Below, one piece after another: positions 1-5,007 of a stretch of DNA of 5,264 bases. How positions within the stretch are numbered: the first letter of the stretch is position 1; each line of letters begins with the position of its first letter. The DNA lies in assembly GCA_012963655.1 (NCBI GenBank), contig DTVI01000005.1, positions 7,741 through 13,004 on the forward strand. Direction: 5' to 3'. The stretch comes from Sulfurimonas sp. GTDB lineage: Bacteria > Campylobacterota > Campylobacteria > Campylobacterales > Sulfurimonadaceae. The notes beneath the pieces are model-generated. The model ran no database searches, had not been told where the DNA came from, and worked only from the letters and a program-made list of their open reading frames with translations. A program made the translations under genes and the position numbers.

Positions 1-90
1 GCTGTTCAGTCTTTGGTATCGGATGTTTTAGACTTTGATGCCTTGGGTAAAAAAATATCAATACTCACACGAGGACTCGCTCCAAATTGA
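1..90 (+). other. possible 3' end of another gene entering from the left edge
   Basis: Plus-strand frame 1 is open from the window edge to a TGA at 88-90. Its first part reads AVQSLVSDVLDFDALGKK, which looks like ordinary protein sequence. The rest, ISILTRGLAPN, is simply the antisense of the conserved moxR sensor-2 region. This would fit a gene from the left that has been joined to the broken 3' end of moxR at about position 48-58. At 29 codons the open frame is too short to mean much by itself, and I do not recognise the protein. Confidence 0.2.
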
Positions 91-818
91 ATATAATCAG
101 CTATTTCTTCTAGTCCATATTCACTAGGATAACGCGTCGCATACACAAGTTCAATCATGTACTTTTCAACTTCTTCATCCATATGAACCGAGGCCACTTC
201 ATTTTTTAGCTCTTCTAGTTCAGCTAAGGTAATAACAGCATTAATAGAAGCATTTGTTTTTGAAGAAATACGTCTTGCAATTTCAAGTTCTTCTTCTTTT
301 GTGTTATATCCAACCACAAGCTTCATCATAAAACGATCAAGTTGGGCTTCTGGAAGTTGGTAAACACCTTCTTGTTCCACGGGGTTTTGCGTGGCCATTA
401 CAAAGAAAGGTGGATCTAGTTTAAAAGATTCATCTCCAATAGTCACTTGCTTTTCTTGCATAACTTCAAGAAGTGCTGACTGAACCTTTGCCGGAGCGCG
501 GTTAATCTCATCTGCAAGTAAAAGATTTGTAAATACAGGGCCATGTTTGATTTTAAATTCATTTTGCGCAGGATCATAAATCTCTGCTCCTAAGATATCT
601 GAAGGAAGAAGGTCAGGGGTAAACTGAACCCTCTTAAAGTTAAGACCAAGTGCTTGGGCAAGGGCATTAACTGTTGTCGTTTTTGCAAGGCCGGGGATAC
701 CTTCAATCAAGATATGTCCCTCACATAAAAGACCTATAAGAAGACCATCAATCATCTTTTCTTGACCAATAACAACCTTAGCAACTTCATTTTTAATCTT
801 AGTAATTTTCTCGTTCAT
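6..818 (-). CDS. moxR: MoxR-family AAA+ ATPase, C-terminally short
   Basis: This is a cytoplasmic ATPase of the MoxR family, whose members act as chaperone-like partners of VWA proteins, here presumably BatA and BatB. Visible motifs are Walker A GIPGLAKT (residues 40-47), Walker B LLLADE (99-104), sensor 1 in ATQNP (Asn145), PEAQLDRF (156-163) with a candidate arginine finger, and sensor 2 in GASPR (246-250). The start is supported by AGGA 9 nt upstream (828-831) and a promoter-like site further up. The protein has 270 residues, while family members usually have about 310 to 330. Just after sensor 2 the expected helix (typically SIDLYKASKA and onwards) becomes SIDIFLPKASKSKTSDTKD and stops, so most of the C-terminal lid is missing. 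A run of seven A at 49-55 is a possible frameshift site, but neither other frame restores a family-like tail in what is visible. Family assignment is firm; whether the gene works is doubtful. Confidence 0.9.
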   Translation of the reverse strand: MNEKITKIKNEVAKVVIGQEKMIDGLLIGLLCEGHILIEGIPGLAKTTTVNALAQALGLNFKRVQFTPDLLPSDILGAEIYDPAQNEFKIKHGPVFTNLLLADEINRAPAKVQSALLEVMQEKQVTIGDESFKLDPPFFVMATQNPVEQEGVYQLPEAQLDRFMMKLVVGYNTKEEELEIARRISSKTNASINAVITLAELEELKNEVASVHMDEEVEKYMIELVYATRYPSEYGLEEIADYIQFGASPRVSIDIFLPKASKSKTSDTKD

Positions 819-836
819 TTATCTTTGTCCTGTTTC

Positions 837-850
837 TTATTATTATTATT
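837..850. repeat. short TTA trinucleotide repeat in the moxR leader
   Basis: Four full copies of TTA plus TT (read as TAATAATAATAA on the moxR strand) lie between the -10 box and the ribosome binding site of moxR. Tract length would change leader length but not reading frame. It is short enough to be chance in AT-rich DNA. Confidence 0.5.
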
Positions 851-863
851 TTTAATTGTTCTT

Positions 864-891
864 ATTATAGCAAGTGAAAATTAGGTTTAAC
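864..891 (-). promoter_or_regulatory. extended -10 promoter for moxR
   Basis: On the minus strand TGC TATAAT gives a perfect -10 box (864-869) with the TG extension (871-872). The best -35 candidate, GTTAAA at 886-891 with a 16-nt spacer, is poor. Weak -35 and extended -10 elements are typical of Campylobacterota sigma-70 promoters. Transcription would begin near 857, giving a leader of about 39 nt with AGGA 9 nt before the ATG. It implies that moxR can be transcribed separately from batA-batD. Confidence 0.6.
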
Positions 892-893
892 TC

Positions 894-915
894 TATCTCT
901 ATTTTCAAAGAGATA
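894..915. repeat. perfect 7-bp inverted repeat upstream of the moxR promoter
   Basis: TATCTCT (894-900) and AGAGATA (909-915) are separated by 8 nt. In the minus-strand direction no T-run follows, so it does not look like an intrinsic terminator for batD. In the plus direction TTATTTT follows, but no plus-strand gene is seen to end here. It sits just upstream of the weak -35 region of the moxR promoter, where an activator could bind; that role is inference. Confidence 0.4.
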
Positions 916-926
916 TTATTTTCAAG

Positions 927-944
927 ATGTGTGGAAAATGTGTG
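927..944. repeat. direct repeat ATGTGTG, 11-bp period
   Basis: ATGTGTG occurs at 927-933 and again at 938-944, with starts 11 bp apart, about one helical turn. It lies between the end of batD and the inverted repeat upstream of the moxR promoter. It could be a pair of protein-binding half-sites on one face of the helix, or chance. Confidence 0.3.
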
Positions 945-947
945 AAT

Positions 948-2066
948 CTAAGTAAGTCTAGAAAAAGCTTTCTTCTTTAACTTAGAAAGGTTCAGTTTGT
1001 TCCCTTTATACACAGCCTTTTCAAGTGCATCTATTTCTTCTTCAAATAAACCCTTATCACATGTTATTAAAACCGCTAACAATGCTTTAGCATTTTTGGT
1101 GGCTTTAATTTTCTCACCCTTTTTAAACTTAGGGCTTTGTTTATTAGGGAGTTTCACAAGTTTAGCCACTATAAAGCCTGCTAAAAAGGTCAAAATATAA
1201 TATAAATAGTCTATATAAGAAGAAAAATCTATCTTACTCTTAGGTAGATCCACCTTATCTATCAGTTCTTCTCTTTTTATCCCATCTTCTTTTACTCTTA
1301 TTTTAAAGGCTTGGGTCGTTAACACTTTTTCTTTTTTATCTTTCACATCAAAATATTTAAAGCTAATAGAAGGGATTATAAAGTCTTCTTTTCCTACAAA
1401 GGCAAAACGTTGAAGCCATTTTCCCTTATACCCAAATTCTGACAGTTCAAGGCTTTTTTCAATCTTATCTGCAAAAACCTCAACCCCATTAATATCAAAG
1501 TTAATAGCTTCTAGGTCTTGTAAGTTTCCCTCACCACTTAAAGATATCTCTAAGTGTACAGGTTCATAGGCTGAGACCTCATTTAAGTCAAGTTTTGTAT
1601 CTAAGTCTAAGACAGCTGTTAATCCTGTTTCTGTCTTACTTACGCTGATCTTTATAGGTCTAAGTTGTGCTTCTTCTCTTTCCACCTCAAGATCATTTAC
1701 ATTATCACGTCCTACTATGACATTATCAATCGCGCTTTGCGTGGTAAAAAGCATAATAGGTTTAAGAAGCAGTTCAAAGTCCCCACTGTTTTTTGCAAAA
1801 ATAAGATATTTATAGGTTAAGGTTTGAAGTTCACCTTCAAAATGACGTTTTTCTGACAAAAGTTTAAAACCAAAGGGGGTGTTTAAAGGAGGTTCAAACT
1901 CCACATCATCATTTTTTCCTTCTTTTGAGAACTTACACTGCATAATAAGCATTGTTGCTTGATGCTGATAAAGGTTTTTCTCTTTGAGTTCAATCTTCCA
2001 TTCATACTCATTTTTTGCCATTAGGCTTAAACATAAGAGTAAAAGACTACCAAGGGTTTTCTTCAT
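948..2066 (-). CDS. batD: BatD-like secreted, membrane-anchored protein
   Basis: This is a 372-residue BatD-family protein of the Bat complex, mostly periplasmic. It starts with a signal peptide (MKKTLGSLLLLCLSLMA, cleavage likely after the Ala). A long beta-rich region follows, including YEPVHLEISLSGEGNL at about residues 167-182, which matches the family's recurring domain start. One transmembrane helix lies at about 284-302 (YLYYILTFLAGFIVAKLV), followed by a Lys-rich cytoplasmic tail of about 65 residues. An ATG five codons further up (2079-2081) is in frame, but the ATG at 2066 has AAAGGA 6 nt before it and puts the signal peptide at the N-terminus, so I prefer it. The gene overlaps the end of batB/batC by 20 nt, suggesting translational coupling. 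BatD proteins are poorly conserved, so the call leans on architecture and neighbours. The cysteine in LLLLC is not in a good lipobox. Confidence 0.85.
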   Translation of the reverse strand: MKKTLGSLLLLCLSLMAKNEYEWKIELKEKNLYQHQATMLIMQCKFSKEGKNDDVEFEPPLNTPFGFKLLSEKRHFEGELQTLTYKYLIFAKNSGDFELLLKPIMLFTTQSAIDNVIVGRDNVNDLEVEREEAQLRPIKISVSKTETGLTAVLDLDTKLDLNEVSAYEPVHLEISLSGEGNLQDLEAINFDINGVEVFADKIEKSLELSEFGYKGKWLQRFAFVGKEDFIIPSISFKYFDVKDKKEKVLTTQAFKIRVKEDGIKREELIDKVDLPKSKIDFSSYIDYLYYILTFLAGFIVAKLVKLPNKQSPKFKKGEKIKATKNAKALLAVLITCDKGLFEEEIDALEKAVYKGNKLNLSKLKKKAFSRLT

Positions 2067-3615
2067 TTGTATTCCTTTCATTTATCAGTTCATATTGTTT
2101 ATACGAGAGGCCTGACTGTTTATTATTAAATTGTACCTGAGCCTGGGTTTTAGCTTTCTTGCCCTTTTGTTTAGTTCCCGCGCCTGATTGTGCACTTACC
2201 TTCATGTTTGAAGAGCCAGCACCTTTTTTCTTTTGGGTGTCTTTCTTATCAGCCTTAGAGTTCACCTTCTTACTCTCATTTTTCTTTTTACCCTTTTGCT
2301 GACCTGTTTGAAGACCATCAGCTTTTTTAGCCTTAGAAATATGTAAAAGATTCTCATCTGTTTGTTTATCATATTTCAAGATTAAAGACTTTTTATAGGC
2401 CTGCCTTGCTTCTTCATACATCTCAAGGCGAACATAAGCATTTCCAAGATTATGAAAGACCTTATGTTTTAAGTCCGCACTACGTGAGCGTACACCCGTA
2501 TATGTATCTATAGCTTCTTCATACTGCCCTGCTTTATAATAAGCATTTGCTAGGTTGTAAAAATCTTCAGGCGAATTTTGAGCCGTCTTTTTATACATTT
2601 CAAGTTCGTCCAAATATCTTTGTTCTGCGTAAGCCGTGTCACCTGCACTCTCAGTTGAAAAGCTACGCATATCAGCTTGAGCATTAATCCCTATAAGAGC
2701 TAAAAGAACAAAGAATGCCCGTGAAATATACTTAGATAGACTCGTTACACCCAAAACAAAAAAGAAAAGGGCTAAAAAAAGTGGATAAGAAAATAATTCT
2801 TGATGCATCAACAAGTCCGCAGAAGAAAGCTTCTTTTCTCTTGTATCTAACCATGAAGCTATATCGTTTAGCCCATCAGCCTCAACAAATACACCCCCTG
2901 TTGCGTCTGATAAGGATTTTACCTTAAGATTACTCGAGGTCACAACTAAGTGTTTGCTGCTGTCTTTTAACCACTGGCCATTTTTGCCCTCAAGTCTTGC
3001 ACCTGAACGTGTGGCCATCATCACCATAGAAATACTAATGCCCTTGTCTTTCGCGTAAGCTATCTCTTTTGAAAAGTCATCCGAATCTCCACCATCTCCA
3101 ATAATAATGAGATTTTTTTCTTTCACCTGAGATAGTTTGGTACTAAGTTCTAAGACCGACGCCATATCTGTCCCCTTAGTTATCACAAGCTCCGCATTAA
3201 TAAGCTCAAGTTGATGGCTTAAAAGTTCTGCATCTGAAGTCAAAGGCGATAAGATAATCGCGTTGGTTGTAAACCCAAGCAAAGCAAAACGCTCATGTAT
3301 TCTAGTTTTTATAAGTTCCTTGATAAAAGCCTTAGCGGCAACAAGCCGCGTAGGTTCTAAATCCCTTGCTTGCATAGAATAAGAAAGGTCAAGAGCAATA
3401 ACCACCTCAGAACCTTCATAGTCTTGCTTAACAGGAACCATTTCAAGGACAGGCCGAGACAAGGCCATAATAATAAGACTTAGACTAATATATAAAAAAA
3501 CTAGCTTATATCTTGTACTCTTAGCTATGGCATGTTCTTTCTTCTTTTGTCTGTAAAACATCATCAGAAGAAGGACTAAGACCAGCCAAAAAAATTCAGG
3601 ACTTAAAAAACTCAT
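2047..3615 (-). CDS. batB: BatB-BatC fusion: VWA membrane protein with TPR tail
   Basis: This 522-residue protein combines the VWA protein BatB with the TPR protein BatC. Transmembrane helices lie at about 8-20 and 37-54, with a Lys/Arg-rich loop between them that should be cytoplasmic. The VWA domain (about 70-260) then faces the periplasm, with a full metal site: DLSYS (Asp76, Ser78, Ser80), Thr149 in KGTDM and Asp174 in IIGDGG. Further helices lie at about 276-293 and 299-312. The last one ends in AQA (312-314) and looks like a signal peptide left inside the fusion. TPR units cover about 317-415 (YNLANAYYKAGQYEEAI and HNLGNAYVRLEMYEEAR are clear). A Lys-rich low-complexity segment covers about 427-490, and the protein ends in NEENPW. 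It starts in an ATGA overlap with batA, with AGGGGG 5 nt before the ATG (3621-3626). It probably partners BatA and BatD in the membrane. Confidence 0.9.
   Translation of the reverse strand: MSFLSPEFFWLVLVLLLMMFYRQKKKEHAIAKSTRYKLVFLYISLSLIIMALSRPVLEMVPVKQDYEGSEVVIALDLSYSMQARDLEPTRLVAAKAFIKELIKTRIHERFALLGFTTNAIILSPLTSDAELLSHQLELINAELVITKGTDMASVLELSTKLSQVKEKNLIIIGDGGDSDDFSKEIAYAKDKGISISMVMMATRSGARLEGKNGQWLKDSSKHLVVTSSNLKVKSLSDATGGVFVEADGLNDIASWLDTREKKLSSADLLMHQELFSYPLFLALFFFVLGVTSLSKYISRAFFVLLALIGINAQADMRSFSTESAGDTAYAEQRYLDELEMYKKTAQNSPEDFYNLANAYYKAGQYEEAIDTYTGVRSRSADLKHKVFHNLGNAYVRLEMYEEARQAYKKSLILKYDKQTDENLLHISKAKKADGLQTGQQKGKKKNESKKVNSKADKKDTQKKKGAGSSNMKVSAQSGAGTKQKGKKAKTQAQVQFNNKQSGLSYKQYELINERNTNEENPW
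2073..2078 (-). promoter_or_regulatory. Shine-Dalgarno that decides the batD start
   Basis: AAAGGA on the minus strand lies 6 nt before the ATG at 2066. It is inside the last codons of batB/batC and just after the alternative ATG at 2081, which has no comparable site upstream. It therefore favours the shorter BatD. Confidence 0.7.
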
Positions 3616-4508
3616 GCAAGCCCCCTAAAGCGTCTTAAAATATATAATGCCAAGAGAAAGAAGGTAAAAACTAAAATGTATTGGTAATAATAATCTTTTT
3701 TCAAAAACTGTGCAGACTTTATACTAGAACTTTCCATCTTGTTGATATCTTCATATACTTCTTTAAGTTCTTCTTCATTGGCTGCTACATAAGATTGTCC
3801 ACCCGTTTGTGTAGCAATCTCTTCTAAAAGTTTAGGATTAAAATCAGAGCCCACGGCTATAGTGTAAATTTTAATATTTCTTTGCTGAGCAAGATTCACC
3901 GCATCAGAAGGAGAAATCCGTCCGCTGTTATGCTCCCCATCAGAAAGCAAGATAATAAGCTTTGTTTTTGCCTTTGAAAAAGAAAGTGCTCTTATAGACT
4001 GTTCTATCCCCTCACCTATTGCTGTATTGTCCCCTGCCATCCCTGTTTGCAAATACGAAACCATCAAAGAAACAATCTCTTTTTCATAGGTAACAGGAGA
4101 AGCGATAAAGGCAAAGTCCCCAAAAAGAACAATCCCAACATTATCATTTAAACGTTTAGCTATAAATTCACGCACCACACGTTGAACCGTCTTAAAACGG
4201 CTCTCACGTGTTGCACTAAGACCAGAGGCCCCCATAGAACCACTAGCGTCAATTGCTAAGACTATATCAATACCCTGTCTATTTAAAGGATTAGTCTTAT
4301 CTATAAGCACAGGAGAGGCCAAAGAAAAGATAAACAAAAGAAGTATCAAAACTTTAAAAAGGTCCTGCATCCAAAAACGCGGACCTTTAAGTGTAAATAG
4401 CTGAAGGTGTACAAAAGCACGCTTCACAATCTCTTCTCTACATTTATACATGCAATAAAGTATAGGGATTAATAACAATAAAACCAGGCTATATTCAAAA
4501 GTAATCAT
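3612..4508 (-). CDS. batA: BatA-like VWA membrane protein
   Basis: This is a 298-residue VWA protein with the standard BatA layout. Transmembrane helices lie at about 6-21 and 50-69, the VWA domain at about 79-262, and a last helix at about 275-291, followed by a short basic tail (RRFRGLA). The metal-binding site is complete: DASGS (Asp87, Ser89, Ser91), Thr162 in DNTAIGEG and Asp190 in LLSDGEHN. The domain should face the periplasm by the positive-inside rule. It is the first gene of the cluster and shares ATGA with batB/batC. An in-frame TGA lies 6 nt upstream, which fixes this ATG as the earliest possible. There is no good Shine-Dalgarno (only GGA 13 nt away), so translation may start weakly or, from a TAAAAT box just upstream, on a nearly leaderless transcript. 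Bat proteins were first linked to aerotolerance in Bacteroides; the role in this organism is unknown. Confidence 0.9.
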   Translation of the reverse strand: MITFEYSLVLLLLIPILYCMYKCREEIVKRAFVHLQLFTLKGPRFWMQDLFKVLILLLFIFSLASPVLIDKTNPLNRQGIDIVLAIDASGSMGASGLSATRESRFKTVQRVVREFIAKRLNDNVGIVLFGDFAFIASPVTYEKEIVSLMVSYLQTGMAGDNTAIGEGIEQSIRALSFSKAKTKLIILLSDGEHNSGRISPSDAVNLAQQRNIKIYTIAVGSDFNPKLLEEIATQTGGQSYVAANEEELKEVYEDINKMESSSIKSAQFLKKDYYYQYILVFTFFLLALYILRRFRGLA

Positions 4509-4569
4509 TAATCATATTTTATCCAAGTTTATGTGTTAAAAAGGTGTGCAAACTTAAATTTTAATATTT

Positions 4570-4599
4570 CTTATAAATACTCTTGACATTAGGTTACAA
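4570..4599 (-). promoter_or_regulatory. candidate batA-operon promoter
   Basis: On the minus strand TTGTAA (4594-4599, 4 of 6 to consensus), an 18-nt spacer and TATAAG (4570-4575, 5 of 6) form a plausible sigma-70 promoter. It would give a leader of about 55 nt before batA. An alternative is TAAAAT at 4516-4521, which would start transcription almost at the ATG. Neither is certain. Confidence 0.4.
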
Positions 4600-4611
4600 A
4601 TCCCCTATAAT
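4583..4611 (+). promoter_or_regulatory. consensus sigma-70 promoter for the tRNA genes
   Basis: TTGACA (4583-4588), a 17-nt spacer and TATAAT (4606-4611) match the full consensus. The discriminator that follows is C-rich (TCCCATCC). Transcription should start near 4618, about 25 nt before the mature tRNA-Lys end. Such strength is expected for stable RNA genes. Its elements interleave with the opposite candidate promoter for batA. Confidence 0.92.
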
Positions 4612-4619
4612 TCCCATCC

Positions 4620-4638
4620 ACAAACACTTAGTGCTTGT
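4620..4638 (+). repeat. imperfect hairpin in the tRNA leader
   Basis: ACAAACAC and GTGCTTGT pair around a TTA loop with one A-C mismatch. It starts at about the predicted transcription start and ends 4 nt before tRNA-Lys. It could protect the 5' leader or influence processing, or be an operator; the sequence alone does not decide. Confidence 0.35.
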
Positions 4639-4642
4639 TTAA

Positions 4643-4718
4643 GTCTCCTTAGCTCAGTTGGTAGAGCATCTCACTTTTAATGAGGATGTCGATGGTTCGA
4701 ATCCATCAGGGGACACCA
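4643..4718 (+). tRNA. tRNA-Lys (anticodon TTT)
   Basis: This is a complete 76-nt cloverleaf that decodes AAA and AAG. The acceptor stem is GTCTCCT with AGGGGAC (one T-G pair), and the D arm is GCTC...GAGC. The anticodon stem is TCTCA/TGAGG with loop CTTTTAA, placing the anticodon TTT at 4676-4678. The T arm is GATGG TTCGAAT CCATC. The discriminator is A, and CCA is encoded at 4716-4718. It is the first gene behind the consensus promoter. Confidence 0.97.
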
Positions 4719-4760
4719 TTTTTTAAACTTTTAAGAAATAGTGTCAAACTTTTTTATTGT

Positions 4761-4835
4761 GGTCCCATCATCTAATGGTTAGGATTCATGGTTTTCATCC
4801 ATGCCATAGGAGTTCAAATCTCCTTGGGATCACCA
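4761..4835 (+). tRNA. tRNA-Glu (anticodon TTC)
   Basis: This is a complete 75-nt cloverleaf. The acceptor stem is GGTCCCA with TGGGATC (one G-T pair). The anticodon stem is CATGG/CCATG with loop TTTTCAT, placing the anticodon TTC at 4794-4796. The T arm is GGAGT TCAAATC TCC-like with TTCAAAT in the loop. The discriminator is A, and CCA is encoded at 4833-4835. It is 42 nt after tRNA-Lys with no promoter or terminator between, so the two are probably one transcript. The AT-rich spacer holds AAACTTTT twice (4725-4732 and 4746-4753). Confidence 0.96.
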
Positions 4836-4937
4836 CTTCACATCAATTTTTCCTTTACTCATCGTTGTCAACATACTCCAGTAGTGAACTACATTTCATA
4901 TATTTCCACCTTGATTAAAGTAAAAATTGATGCGAAG
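4836..4937. repeat. 102-nt element with 22-nt inverted repeats after tRNA-Glu
   Basis: The left arm (4836-4857) and the right arm (4916-4937) are reverse complements at 20 of 22 positions; the mismatches are 4840/4933 and 4852/4921. The left arm begins at the first base after the tRNA CCA. The 58-nt interior holds a small hairpin, GTAG TGAA CTAC (4881-4892). No obvious target-site duplication flanks the arms. A second small inverted repeat, GAAGC AA GCTTC (4934-4945), overlaps the right end and is followed by a T-rich stretch, a weak terminator candidate for the tRNA transcript. The element could be a miniature inverted-repeat (MITE-like) insertion, a long 3' trailer hairpin or a small structured RNA. 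The repeat itself is certain; its nature is not. Confidence 0.75.
4855..4899 (-). other. possible 14-codon ORF inside the inverted-repeat element
   Basis: On the minus strand AAGGTGG (4906-4912), one base off the ideal Shine-Dalgarno, lies 6 nt before an ATG that opens MKCSSLLEYVDNDE and a TAA stop. The stop falls at the inner end of the left repeat arm. The arrangement is neat, but the ORF is very short, no minus-strand promoter is evident, and I recognise no such peptide. Confidence 0.15.
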
Positions 4938-5007
4938 CAAGCTTCATTTAATTCTTTCCCGAATACTTGTTAATAATATCTCTAAAAAACTACTACAAAG
5001 AAAAAAA

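Noticed and set aside
894..920. Intrinsic terminator after batD
   Set aside because: In the batD direction the hairpin is AT-rich and no T-run follows it; the T-rich flank is on the wrong side.
997..1200. Plus-strand open frame of 67 codons
   Set aside because: It lies wholly inside batD on the opposite strand, has no ribosome binding site and no recognisable product; it is a shadow of batD.
4719..4760. Promoter or third small RNA between the two tRNA genes
   Set aside because: The spacer is AT-rich with a short direct repeat only; no promoter hexamers at proper spacing and no stable fold were seen.
4927..4952. Promoter TTGATG / TTTAAT for the last gene
   Set aside because: The spacer is only 14 nt, too short for a sigma-70 promoter.
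4788..4973. Plus-strand open frame of 61 codons
   Set aside because: It begins inside the tRNA-Glu anticodon arm and runs through the inverted-repeat element, with no ribosome site or protein-like composition.
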